Positions 35,898-45,466 of a stretch of DNA of 64,000 nucleotides are shown piece by piece. The stretch lies in assembly GCA_963842155.1 (NCBI GenBank), contig CAWJFP010000036.1, positions 124,001 to 188,000 of the forward strand, read 5' to 3'. Every line of letters begins with the position of its first letter. The stretch's first letter is position 1. Under the pieces are notes generated by a model, which saw only the letters and a list, made by a program, of their open reading frames with translations, was not told the DNA's origin and ran no database searches. A program made the position numbers and the translations under genes. This stretch comes from CAWJFP01 sp963842155. Lineage in GTDB: Bacteria; Pseudomonadota; Alphaproteobacteria; JACZXZ01.

Positions 35898-37214
35898 GAG
35901 CCCCTGCGCCGACCATGGCGGAGCCTTCCGTGCGCCCTTGGCTCACCGGCGAGAGGCTCGAATTCTGGGCGCTTGCCTTGCTCGTTTTTTATCTCGCCGG
36001 CACTGCCGTCTGGACCTGGGATGCGGCGGGCAATGGCTTGATCGATCCGCGCGAGCGGCCGATCGGCTGCGACTTCATCGAGTTCTGGGCGGCGGCCAAG
36101 GCGGCGCTTGGCCATATGGCAGCCCGCGTCTACGATTACCACGCGCTTTATCCGATCGAGCGGACGGCGGTCGCCGCGGTGCCCGCGCGATTTCCCTTTC
36201 ATTACCCGCCGAGCCTGCTGCTGCTTCTGCTGCCCTTCGCCCTGCTGCCCTATCTCTGGGCCGTACCGCTCTGGTATGCGGGCGGCATCGCCGCCTACCT
36301 CTCGCTGGCGCGTCGCCTAGCCGCCGATCGCAGGGCTTTTTGGATCGGTCTCGCCTTTCCCGGCGCGCTCCTCACCATCACTTACGGCCAGATGGGCTTT
36401 TGGCTGACCGCGGCGCTTGGTTGGGCCTTGCTGCTGCTCGACAAGCGCCCGATCGCCGCCGGTGCGCTGATCGGCCTGCTCGCGGTGAAACCGCATCTCT
36501 TCCTTCTCCTGCCCCTGGCCTTGCTGGCCTCGCGCCGCTGGAGCACGCTCTCGACCGCCGCCTTCGTCGCTCTATTGCTCGCGGCCGCCAGCTGGCTGGT
36601 CTTCGGGACGGAGACCTGGCAGGCCTTCATCGCCAACCTCGAGGCGCTGCGCCAAGGCGACATCAAGGAAGCCTCGAGCAATCTCCTCGAGACATATCAG
36701 GCCTGGCTCATCCCTTGGAACAAGGTGCCGTCGGTCCTCGTCATGATGCGGCTCTTCGGCGCGAATATGGAGGTCGCCCGGCTGGCGCAGGGCGCGGTCG
36801 CGCTTGCCGCCGCTCTCGCGGTCGTCTGGGCCTGGCGCGGCGCGGCGGCGCTCGAGCTCAAGGCGGCGGCGCTCGTCGCGGCCGACCTGCTCGTCAGCCC
36901 TTATCTCTTCGACTACGACCTGATTTTGCTGATTCTGCCGATCGCATGGCTTGCAGCCCGCGCGCTGGCGCGAGGCTGGCTGCCCGGCGAGAAGATCATG
37001 CTTGCTTACCCTGTGGCTCAGCCCCTTCCTTATCTCGTTCGTCGCCGTACTTCTGCATCTCCAGCTCGCGCCGCTCCTGCTTGCGGGCTTCCTCGCCCTC
37101 ATCTGCCGCCGCATGGCTGTCGAGCGGCGCACGGCAATGACAGGCCCGTCCGCGGCGATTTTCGCGCCAGGCTCAGCCCGTGCTCGCAAGGGGGCCTCGA
37201 TTGCACGTGAATAG
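35894..37214 (+). CDS. GT87-like polytopic glycosyltransferase, second copy, one frameshift
   Basis: The protein is closely related to the first copy: IGCDFIEFWAAAKAALGHMA, the PYLWAVPLWYAGG loop and VKPHLFLLLPLALLASRRW recur. The frame runs to GWLPGEKIMLAY and changes near 37012, an extra C in a CCC run, to continue LWLSPFLISFVAVLLHLQLA and ICRRMAVERR, as in the first copy's end. The total is 1321 nt, one base over. An earlier apparent end at 37210 in the original frame is spurious. It is probably a tandem duplicate of the 33112 gene separated by the GT39 gene. Confidence 0.85.
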
Positions 37215-37248
37215 CGATTCGGTTAGGTATGATGCGGTTCCGGCATCC

Positions 37249-38682
37249 ATGGACCCTGCGGAAGCGATGACCTCGTCTGAGCGCCAACGCGTATTGCTGA
37301 TCGAGGACACGACGTCCCTCGCGCGGGTCTATGTCGAGTATCTGCGCAAGGAGCCGTACGACGTCGTCCATGTCGAGACGGGCGGCGCGGCGCTCGCGGC
37401 GATGGAGCGCCGGCTGCCGGACGCCATCCTCCTCGACCTGGCCCTGCCCGACATGAACGGCCTCGAGATCCTGAAGCAGATCCAGTCGCGTCAGCTCCCC
37501 GTCTCGGTCGTGGTGATCACGGCGCATGGCTCGATCACCAACGCCGTCGAGGCGATGCGCTCGGGCGCCTATGATTTCCTGGTCAAGCCTTTCAACGCCG
37601 ACCGGCTCGTCGTCACCTTGCGCAACGTGCTGGAGCGCCAGCGCCTGGCCCGCATGGTCGAGACGCTGAAGGACGATTTCGGCCGCCAGGTCTATTTCGG
37701 CTTCATCGGCTCCTCCCTTCCCATGGAGGCGGTCTACCGCACCATCGACAGCGCGGCGGCGAGCAAGGCGACCATCTTCATTACCGGCGAAAGCGGCACG
37801 GGCAAGGAGGTCTGCGCGCAGGCGATCCATCAGCGCAGCCCGCGGCGCGAGCATCCCTTCGTCGCCATCAATTGCGCGGCCATTCCGCACGAGCTGATGG
37901 AGAGCGAGATTTTCGGCCATGTGAAGGGCGCCTTCACCGGCGCGGTGGTGGAGCGCGAGGGCGCCGCCAAGCGCGCGGACGGCGGCACGCTGTTCCTAGA
38001 CGAGATTTGCGAGATGGACCTCGATCTGCAGACGAAATTGCTGCGCTTCGTGCAGACCGGCAGCTTCGTCAAGGTGGGCGGCGGCATCACGGAGAAGGTC
38101 GATGTGCGCTTCATCTGCGCGAGCAACAAGGACCCGCTCAAGGAGGTCGAGGCCGGCCGCTTCCGCGAGGATCTCTATTACCGCCTCCATGTCATCCCCA
38201 TCCATCTGCCGGCCTTGCGCGAGCGCGACGAGGACGTGATCGCCATCGCGCGGCATTTTTTGGCGCTCTTCGCGCGCGAGGAGGGCAGGCATTTCGCCGG
38301 CTTCGCGCCGGAGGTCGAGGCCGTGCTGCGCTCCTACAACTGGCCCGGCAATGTGCGCCAGCTGCAAAACGTGCTGCGCAATATCGTGGTGCTGAACGAA
38401 GGCGAGACGGTGACGGCCGACATGCTGCCGCCGCCCTTGAGCCAGATCGAGCCCGCGTCGCGCTCGCGCGGCACCGCCGTCGGCGGCGCGGCGCCCGCGA
38501 CGGACGGCGGCGGCGGCACGGCCGCCGGCATCAGGCCGCTTTGGGAAGTCGAGAAGGACGCGATCGAGAGCGCGATCCGGCTGTGCGACGGCAATATCCC
38601 GAAAGCCGCCACCCATCTCGGCATCAGCGCCTCCACCATCTATCGCAAACGCATGGCCTGGCAGGCGGAAGGAAAGCTTTAA
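37249..38682 (+). CDS. Sigma-54-dependent response regulator (NtrC/LuxO type)
   Basis: A receiver domain comes first (LLIEDTTSLARVYVEYL, Asp in ILLDLALPDMNGLEIL, Lys in YDFLVKPF). Then comes the sigma-54 AAA+ domain with Walker A GESGTGKE, the sigma-54 contact loop GAFTGAV, and GGTLFLDE, and a Fis-type helix-turn-helix at the end (NIPKAATHLGISASTIYRKR). It activates sigma-54 promoters after phosphorylation. The likely start is the ATG at 37249; one at 37267 is an alternative. Kinase candidates are the CHASE3 kinase (16591) and the hybrid kinase at 39900-43007. Confidence 0.94.
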   Translation: MDPAEAMTSSERQRVLLIEDTTSLARVYVEYLRKEPYDVVHVETGGAALAAMERRLPDAILLDLALPDMNGLEILKQIQSRQLPVSVVVITAHGSITNAVEAMRSGAYDFLVKPFNADRLVVTLRNVLERQRLARMVETLKDDFGRQVYFGFIGSSLPMEAVYRTIDSAAASKATIFITGESGTGKEVCAQAIHQRSPRREHPFVAINCAAIPHELMESEIFGHVKGAFTGAVVEREGAAKRADGGTLFLDEICEMDLDLQTKLLRFVQTGSFVKVGGGITEKVDVRFICASNKDPLKEVEAGRFREDLYYRLHVIPIHLPALRERDEDVIAIARHFLALFAREEGRHFAGFAPEVEAVLRSYNWPGNVRQLQNVLRNIVVLNEGETVTADMLPPPLSQIEPASRSRGTAVGGAAPATDGGGGTAAGIRPLWEVEKDAIESAIRLCDGNIPKAATHLGISASTIYRKRMAWQAEGKL

Positions 38683-38921
38683 CCTCAGGCGCCTTTTCCC
38701 GTTCCCATCTGTCGCCGCGTTTCGCAGGGGCCCGCGGCCCGATTTCGCAGATCGCGAAGCCTAAAATGCAAGATATCGAGCCCGACCCGGCCTTGCGTCG
38801 CAGGGCGGGTTTGGCGCGCCTTTTGCGTATCCCTCGGTGGAATGGCGGCTCGTTGGTCGCCCACGGGTTGAAATCGCGGCGGCGCGATGGTTTGCCGCGA
38901 TCGCGGTAAAGGGAAAAGCGC

Positions 38922-39866
38922 ATGGAAAAATATCTGGTGGTGGGCGGCTGCGGCTTCATTGGGTCGCATCTTGTGGACGCGTTGCTGCGCGCAGGCCACG
39001 AGGTTCGCGTGCTCGACGATCTTTCGGGCGGCCTGCCCGAGGCCCTTCCTCAAGGCGTCGAGCTGATCGTCGGCAGCGCTGCCGATAGTGAGTTGGTGCG
39101 CGGCGCGTTCGCCGGCGTCGACGGCTGCTTTCATCTGGCGGGCCGCCAGGCGAGCGAGCGTACGCTCGAAAGCTGGGCCGGCTCGCAGGTCGCCAATTTG
39201 GGCGCCTTCATCACGGTTCTGGATTCGGCGCGGCACGAGAACGAGGAGTCTCCGCGGCCGGTCGTCTATGCCTCGAGCGATGCCGTCTATGGCGACAATG
39301 CGAGCACGCCGTTCTCGGAGACGGCCACGCCGCGCCCCATCACCGCTTCGGGCGCGACGGCGCTCGCGGCCGAGTTGCACGCGCGCGTGGCGACGCTCTC
39401 ATACCGTATCCCGACGATCGGGTTCCGGCTCTTCACCGTCTATGGCCCGGCGCGCGCCGCGGGCGCTTCGCCGAACTCGCTCGTCGCGCGCTTCGCCGGG
39501 AATATCGAGCGCGGCGAGCCGGTGCGGCTGCGCGGCGACGGCACGCAGCATCGCGATTTTCTCTATATCGACGATGCGGTCCGTTTCCTCATGGCCGGCA
39601 TGGCACGCCGGCCGACAGGGCCGGAGATCTACAATGCCGGCACGGGCAAGGGCACGAGCCTCGCCGAGGTCGCGCGCGCGCTCATGACGGTAATCGGCCG
39701 CAACGTACCGATCGAAGGCGGCCAGCGGCGCGTCGCCGATACCGGTATCTCGATCGGCGATCCCACCCTCGCCAAGACGCGTCTCGGCCTGAGCGCCGCC
39801 GTCCCGTTGGGCGAGGGTCTGCGCCGCATGATCGGCGCGCAGCGACCGGCGGAGGCCGCGGCCTGA
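38922..39866 (+). CDS. SDR-family NAD-dependent epimerase-like protein, catalytic YxxxK missing
   Basis: The 314-residue protein has the NAD-binding GGCGFIGSHLVDALLRAGHE and the common epimerase architecture (YASSDAVYGDN, GFRLFTVYGPARAAG, GDGTQHRDFLYIDDAV). At the position where epimerases read PISPYxxSK, this protein reads PITASGATAL, so the catalytic Tyr and Lys are both replaced (Ser and Ala). The codons are clean and no frameshift is involved. The protein may bind NAD and sugar nucleotides without the standard catalysis. It is plus strand and convergent with the hybrid kinase. Confidence 0.85.
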   Translation: MEKYLVVGGCGFIGSHLVDALLRAGHEVRVLDDLSGGLPEALPQGVELIVGSAADSELVRGAFAGVDGCFHLAGRQASERTLESWAGSQVANLGAFITVLDSARHENEESPRPVVYASSDAVYGDNASTPFSETATPRPITASGATALAAELHARVATLSYRIPTIGFRLFTVYGPARAAGASPNSLVARFAGNIERGEPVRLRGDGTQHRDFLYIDDAVRFLMAGMARRPTGPEIYNAGTGKGTSLAEVARALMTVIGRNVPIEGGQRRVADTGISIGDPTLAKTRLGLSAAVPLGEGLRRMIGAQRPAEAAA

Positions 39867-39899
39867 GCGTCTTGCGCCGGTCCGAGTTTTAACGCGGGG

Positions 39900-42800
39900 T
39901 CAGCGAGGCAAGCCCGCGCCGCCCGCGGCCGCGCGCGTGCTCCTCTCCAGCGCCGTCGCGCCCGGCTCGCGCGCCTCGAAATGCTCGACCATGGCCTCGG
40001 CCGCGGCGATCGAAAGCGGGCGCAGTTCCCCGATGAGCGAGCGGGCGCGCTCGCCATCGCCCTCCTTGCAGGCGAACTCGATCGCCTGGGCGCGCGCCTC
40101 GAGCCGCGGCGCGCCGAAGGTGCCGGCACTGCCCTTGAGTGAATGGGCTTCGCGCTCGAGCGTGGCGATATCGCCCGCCCGGGCCGCCTCGGCGATGCGG
40201 TCGAGCCGCGCCATGGTCTCGAGGATGAAGGTCTTCACCAAATCCTTGATCACCGCCGGGCTGGTGTCCTGCTCCAGCCGCTCGAGGATCGCCAGGTCGA
40301 GCAGGCCGTTGCCGCCGCTCTCGCGCGTCCGCGGCGCCAGCGGCTCGATCGCGGCGACCGTGGGACGCGGCCGGCCGGCCGCGGCGGCGGCAAGCCAATG
40401 GGAGAGCGCCTGGATCAGCCGGTCGCGATCGACGGGCTTGGTCAGATAGTCGTCCATCCCGGCGGCGAGACAGCGCTCCCGGTCGCCCGCCATCGCGTGG
40501 GCCGTCATGGCGATGATCGGCACGTCGCCTTTGGGCGACGGCAGCCCGCGGATGATGCGCGTCGCCTCGATGCCGTCCATCTCGGGCATGGCGATGTCCA
40601 TCAGCACGACATCGTAGTCGTCGGCCTGCATGGAGGCGACGGCTTCGGCGCCGTTCCGCGCCGTGACGATACGTCTGACCTGCTTGGACAGCATCGCCTC
40701 GGCGACGACATGATTGACGGGGCTGTCCTCGACAAGCAGCAGGCGCGCGTCCGCGAGCCTGGTCGGCTGACCCGTCGCCGGCGCGAGGCGAGGCTCTGCC
40801 GGAGCGGCGCTCGCGACTGCGGCGGACGGCCGATCGAGGTGGGCGAGGCAATCGACGAGCGCGGCCTGGTGCGCGGGCTTCGCGAGCGCGGCGTCGAAAC
40901 CCGCCCGATGCAGCGCTTCGGGCTCCATGCGACTGGCGAGCGGCATGGCGAGCAGGAGCTTCGTTCCGGCGAGCGCGGGGTCCTGCTTGATCCGCCGCGC
41001 GAGGTCTTGCGCGCCGCCTGCTCCCAGCGTCTCGTCGATCAGCGCGACGTGATAAGGCGTGCCCGCTCGGGCGGCGTCCGCGAGCGCCTTGAGCGCGGTC
41101 GCGGCGTCGGCCGCCATCCCCGCCGAAAGGCCCGCCGCGGCGATCTGCTTGGCGAATATCGTCCGCGCCGTCTCGTTGTCGTCGACCACAAGCACGCGCA
41201 GAGCGGGGAGGGTCGGCATAAGCCCGCGTTGCGCTTGCTCCGCGCCGCGATCGAGCTCAGCGGTGAACCAGAAGCGGCTGCCCTCGCCATGGCGGCTGGT
41301 GAAGCCGATATCCCCGCCCATGAGCTCGGTGAGCTTCTTCGAGATGGCGAGGCCGAGGCCGGTGCCGCCATAGCGGCGGGTATAGGAGGGGTCCGCCTGG
41401 GTAAACTCGGCGAAGAGTCCTTCCTGCAAATGATCGGGAATGCCGATGCCGGTATCGACGATCTCGAATTCGAGCCGCACGCGCCCGGCGCTGCGCTCGA
41501 GCTGCTCGACCAGCACGGCGATGCCCCCGCGCTCGGTGAATTTGACGGCGTTGCCGGCGAGGTTGAGGAGTACTTGGCGCAAGCGGCCGGGATCGCCGCG
41601 CAAGGCCAGCGGGACGTCGGCCGCGATGAAGGCGCCGATTTCGATGCCCTTGGCCTGGGCGCGCGGCGCGAGCAGATCGACCACGCCCTCGACCACCTGG
41701 CGCAAGTCGAATTCGACCTGCTCGAGCGTCAGCTTGCCGGCCTCCATCTTCGAGAAGTCGAGGATGTCGTCGATGATCGTGACGAGCGCCGCGCCGGATT
41801 CGCGCACCGTCGCGGCATAGCTGCGCTGCTCCTTGTCGAGGTCGGTGTCGAGCAACAACCCGATCATGCCGAGCACGCCGTTCATCGGCGTGCGGATCTC
41901 GTGGCTCATGGTGGCGAGGAATTGCGACTTCGCCTTGCTGGCGAACTCCGCCTGCTCCTTGGCGGCCAGAAGCTCGATCTCGGCCTCGACCTGAGCCGTC
42001 ACGTCGGTGCCCGTGCCGCGATAGCCCAAGAATAAGCCGGTGGGAGAGAAGATGGGGACGCCGCTGACCTTGATATGGCGGAGCTTGTCCAATCCGCGCA
42101 TGCGGTATTGGAAGTCGCGGAAAAGCTCCTGCCGCGCGGTGATCTCGTGATGCTTGCGCCAGTTCGCCTCGTCGCCCTCGACGAGCGCGATCTCCTCGTG
42201 GCTTTTACCGACGATCTCGATGGCGCTGAAGCCGACTTTCTCGAGATAGCCCTTGGAGAAATAGGTGAAGCGGCCTTTGGCGTCGGTCTCCCACAGCCAG
42301 TCGGAGGACGAGGCGGCGTAGTCGCGAAAGCGCTGCTCGCTCTCGCGCAGGCGCTCCTCGGTGCGCTCGCGCTCCTCCAGCAGGCGGTTCGCCTTGCGGA
42401 CGCCGCGGAAGAGCAATACCAGCAGCAACGTGCCGCCCACGAAGGCGCCGGCGAAATAGAGCAGCAGCTGGAAATAGACTTCCTGGAAGCTTCGGCGCTG
42501 GCTTTCGGCAAGCGCGTCGCTGCGGTGGAGCGTCTCCAGCGCGATTCGGCGCAGCGGCTCCTCGAAGGCGCGCAGATCATGCTCGATCTTGTCGGCGGGC
42601 ATCCGGTCGCCCTTCACCAGCGAGGCGAGGGCACGCTGGATGCCGGGAAGCTGGGTGATCAGGTCGCCGATCGTCATGTCGGCGCCTTCGATCTCGTTGA
42701 GCTTCACGGCGATGCTGCCCTGATGCAGGTGCAGGAGATTTCCCGCGAAGACGGAAAAGCGCTGCAGCAGCTCGTCATGGCTGAGGGCGGTATCGGCGGT

Positions 42801-43007
42801 GCCGAAGCCGTGCAGCGCGTCGAGCACGCGATAGAGCTCGACCTCCGTCTGCGTCACGGCCCAGATCGTGCTCTCGCCCGAGCTCCGCGCGACTTCGTCC
42901 TGCTCCTTCAGCATCCGGTCGAAGCTGAAGAAGATGCTCACCGAGAACAGCAGCAGCGCGATGGTGAGGATGCCGTAGCCGCGGAAACGCGTGAAAAGCG
43001 AGTTCAC
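39900..43007 (-). CDS. Hybrid sensor histidine kinase with two receivers and an HPt domain
   Basis: The 1035-residue protein has two membrane helices (about residues 11-29 and 180-205) flanking a periplasmic sensor region, then PAS (about 225-345), HisKA (His in TMSHEIRTPMNG), HATPase (NLAGNAVKFTERGG, GTGLGLAISKKL), REC1 (VDDNE, ALIDE, LAKPA), REC2 (VEDSP, VLMDIAMPEMDG, LTKPVD) and HPt with HSLKGSAGTFG. All phosphotransfer residues that I can check are present. It is BarA/LuxQ-like and would feed a four-step relay. The sigma-54 regulator 1.2 kb away is a candidate target; this pairing is inference. Confidence 0.94.
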   Translation of the reverse strand: MNSLFTRFRGYGILTIALLLFSVSIFFSFDRMLKEQDEVARSSGESTIWAVTQTEVELYRVLDALHGFGTADTALSHDELLQRFSVFAGNLLHLHQGSIAVKLNEIEGADMTIGDLITQLPGIQRALASLVKGDRMPADKIEHDLRAFEEPLRRIALETLHRSDALAESQRRSFQEVYFQLLLYFAGAFVGGTLLLVLLFRGVRKANRLLEERERTEERLRESEQRFRDYAASSSDWLWETDAKGRFTYFSKGYLEKVGFSAIEIVGKSHEEIALVEGDEANWRKHHEITARQELFRDFQYRMRGLDKLRHIKVSGVPIFSPTGLFLGYRGTGTDVTAQVEAEIELLAAKEQAEFASKAKSQFLATMSHEIRTPMNGVLGMIGLLLDTDLDKEQRSYAATVRESGAALVTIIDDILDFSKMEAGKLTLEQVEFDLRQVVEGVVDLLAPRAQAKGIEIGAFIAADVPLALRGDPGRLRQVLLNLAGNAVKFTERGGIAVLVEQLERSAGRVRLEFEIVDTGIGIPDHLQEGLFAEFTQADPSYTRRYGGTGLGLAISKKLTELMGGDIGFTSRHGEGSRFWFTAELDRGAEQAQRGLMPTLPALRVLVVDDNETARTIFAKQIAAAGLSAGMAADAATALKALADAARAGTPYHVALIDETLGAGGAQDLARRIKQDPALAGTKLLLAMPLASRMEPEALHRAGFDAALAKPAHQAALVDCLAHLDRPSAAVASAAPAEPRLAPATGQPTRLADARLLLVEDSPVNHVVAEAMLSKQVRRIVTARNGAEAVASMQADDYDVVLMDIAMPEMDGIEATRIIRGLPSPKGDVPIIAMTAHAMAGDRERCLAAGMDDYLTKPVDRDRLIQALSHWLAAAAAGRPRPTVAAIEPLAPRTRESGGNGLLDLAILERLEQDTSPAVIKDLVKTFILETMARLDRIAEAARAGDIATLEREAHSLKGSAGTFGAPRLEARAQAIEFACKEGDGERARSLIGELRPLSIAAAEAMVEHFEAREPGATALERSTRAAAGGAGLPR

Positions 43008-43374
43008 GGCGCCGTCCTTCGAGGGGGCCGCGCGCGCGCCCCAGCCCCGGCAGGCAGGCGGTCGCGGCGCGGCGCGGCGCGTGGCGCCTTCCGGCAGCCG
43101 CCCCGAATGGCCGCGTCGAACCGGTGCATCCTCGTCTTTGGCGTGCTAAAAGCTCCTTAAGCAGGAACGACGCCATGGGCCGGCCGCGCGAGGCTGGCAT
43201 GGCGCAAGCGGGCGCGTTCGGACGATCGCGCCGAACGGCCGGGGTCGAATCGACAGAGCGGCGCGAACGCGGGAGAGCATAGCGCGATTCGGCGAATTCT
43301 CAAATCCGGTCGGGATCTTAACCATAAAGCACCGGCAACCATAAAGGGCCGCTCCGACGCCAAGGGGGAGAACC
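43008..43374. other. 367-bp intergenic region with nothing recognisable
   Basis: This stretch lies between the divergent hybrid kinase and the AsmA-like gene. It must hold both promoters. The AsmA start has GGGGGAG 6 bp upstream. I see no RNA gene, strong hairpin or repeat element here. Confidence 0.5.
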
Positions 43375-44556
43375 ATGATCAAGCGATTGCTGCTCGGCCT
43401 GCTCGCGCTCGTCGCCCTGCTGGTGGTCGCGGCGCTCCTCGTGCCGTCGCTCATCTCGGTCGACAGCTATCGCGGCCGCATCGAGGCCGCGGCCACGGCG
43501 GCGACCGGGCGCAAGCTGGAGATCAAGGGCCCTCTCAAGCTCAGCATCCTGCCCGAGCTGGCGATCTCGGCGCATGACGTGGTCTTCGCCAATGCGGCGG
43601 GGGCGTCGGACCCGCAGATGGTCAGCCTCAAGCGGCTGGTGCTCGATCTCCAGCTTCTGCCTCTGCTGCATGGCGGTATCGTCTTCGACCGCGTCGTGCT
43701 GGAGGAGCCGAATATCGCCTTGGAGCTGGACAAGAACGGCCGCCCCAATTGGCAGTTCGCCGAGCCGCCGGCGGGCGCCGCCCCCGCTTCGGGCTCCAAT
43801 GCCGGCGGCTTCAAGCTGAGCGGCATTCAGCTCGGCAAGTTCAAGATCGAGAACGGCAAGATCACCTTTCGCGACATGCGCACGGGCGCGCTCAATCAGC
43901 TCGACAAGATCGACGTGACCTTGAAGCTGCCGGATCTCGACGGACCCTACAGCGCCGAGGGCACGGTCACCTGGGCGGGCGAGGCCGTCAGCCTGACGAT
44001 CTCGGGCCAGGGGCTCGGCAAGCTGATGGCGGCCGCCAACTCGCCGTTCAGCGTCAGCATCGCGGCGCCGGCCATCAAGCTGACGCTCGAAGGCATGGTA
44101 ACCAAGGCGCAGCCCTTGGCGCTCGAGGGCGCCACCAAGATCGACGTGCCCTCGCTTGGCGCGCTTGCCGCCTGGCTCGGAAAGCCCATTCCGGCCGGCA
44201 GCCACGGCATCGCCGCGCTCTCGCTCGCGGGCAAGCTCACGCTGTCGGGCAGCAAGCTTGCCTTCACGGCAGCGAGCCTGACGCTCGACAAGATGAAGGG
44301 AACCGGCACGATCGGCTTCGATTCACGCGGCGCCAAGCCGCGCATCGAGGCCGCGCTCGATTTCGACAAGCTCGACGCCAATCCCTATCTGCCGCCCGAG
44401 AAGTCGGCCGCGTCCGTCTCCCCGGCGGGCGGCAAGGCGGGCGCGGCCGGCTGGAGGCTCAGGCGAACATCTGTTCCAGTGTCCCGCCGCGGCGGCGCCG
44501 CGATTGCAGGGCCCAGCGCACTGCTTGATCGATGCAAATGTCCGAAAGCATCATAA
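43375..44556 (+). pseudogene. AsmA family protein, truncated in its middle
   Basis: The protein begins MIKRLLLGLLALVALLVVAA (one N-terminal anchor), then SVDSYRGRIEAAATAATGRK and the AsmA repeat pattern (LRLLPLL-like LDLQLLPLLHGGIVFDRVVL). AsmA proteins (usually 600-700 residues) span the periplasm and support outer-membrane lipid transport. Here the family pattern stops at AGAAGW near 44455; the next bases give an unrelated Arg-rich tail to 44556 in all frames. This is not a single frameshift: the second half is absent. A GT2 gene follows directly. It may be a deletion, an insertion of foreign DNA, or an assembly join. Confidence 0.75.
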
Positions 44557-44562
44557 AGTCGG

Positions 44563-45393
44563 TTGCAAAGCCTCGGCGTCGATCTCGATCGGAGCGAAAT
44601 ATCGTTCAAATACGGGTTGTATCGCGCAGGGTCGGAGTCTTCCGAGGCGAACATCGCGCCGGCGCGGCGACAATTGCCGAACCCGCTGGTTTCCTGTCTG
44701 ATGGTGACCCGGGGAAATCTTCGCCTGCTGAAATATTCCGTCCAGTGCTATCGGCAGCAGACTTATCCCAATCGCGAGCTCGTCGTGGTGACGGACGCCG
44801 CGGTCGCCGCATCCGTCGAAGGCTTTTTGCGACAAGGCGGTGTTCCGAACCTCGACCTCGTCGGCGTCGCGCCGAGCCCCCGTCTCACTCTCGGGGATCG
44901 GAGAAATATCGCGATGCGCCGAGCGCGGGGCGACATATTCGTCCAGTGGGACGATGACGATCTGTTCGACCCGCGCCGGATCGCCGCTGCCGTAGCGACG
45001 TTGCAGCAGACAAAGGCCGCGGCCGCGTTCCTTATGCGCTGGCTGGTCTGGTGGCCGCGGCGGAGCGTGGCGGCAATTTCCCATCGACGCTTGTGGGAAG
45101 GCTCGATGGCGGTATGGCGCGACCACGCGCCGGTCTATCCCGCCCTGCCACAAGGCGAGGACACCAAGGCGGTGGAATTGCTCGCGCACAATCACTTGAT
45201 TGCGTTGATGGATGTTCCCTGCCACTACATTTATTCGGTCACCGGGCAAAATACATGGCCTCCGGCGCATTTCGAATACATGATCGCGAAAGCCGAATGC
45301 GTGTTTCAAGATGCGGATTTTCACGAGCTCAATAGAATTCTGTCCGCGCGCGTTCCCGTTCTCGAATATGCGGCGGATTTGCTCCGGACGTGA
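44563..45393 (+). CDS. GT2 family glycosyltransferase
   Basis: The 276-residue protein (TTG start proposed at 44563) has the GT2 start PLVSCLMVTRGNLRLLKYSV, then QQTYPNRELVVVTD and the DxD-type loop FVQWDDDDLFDPRRIAAAVA. It is a soluble GT-A enzyme that uses nucleotide sugars. Its base composition is a little lower than that of its neighbours. It sits directly at the truncation point of the AsmA gene, which suggests it arrived with the same event. The first 40 residues are uncertain. Confidence 0.8.
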   Translation: MQSLGVDLDRSEISFKYGLYRAGSESSEANIAPARRQLPNPLVSCLMVTRGNLRLLKYSVQCYRQQTYPNRELVVVTDAAVAASVEGFLRQGGVPNLDLVGVAPSPRLTLGDRRNIAMRRARGDIFVQWDDDDLFDPRRIAAAVATLQQTKAAAAFLMRWLVWWPRRSVAAISHRRLWEGSMAVWRDHAPVYPALPQGEDTKAVELLAHNHLIALMDVPCHYIYSVTGQNTWPPAHFEYMIAKAECVFQDADFHELNRILSARVPVLEYAADLLRT

Positions 45394-45466
45394 TCTGGCG
45401 GGACTGGCCTTTGGCGGTCCGGCATAGCATATAGTCTATAGCGAAATCATTCTTTCGGAGGCCGGC

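Noticed and set aside
43375..44556. A simple frameshift in the AsmA gene
   Set aside because: None of the three frames after 44455 restores the AsmA pattern, so it is a truncation or junction.
44465..44560. Short minus-strand frame ending LEQMFA inside the AsmA-GT2 junction
   Set aside because: It looks protein-like over about 30 residues but has no ribosome site and no continuing homology that I can name.
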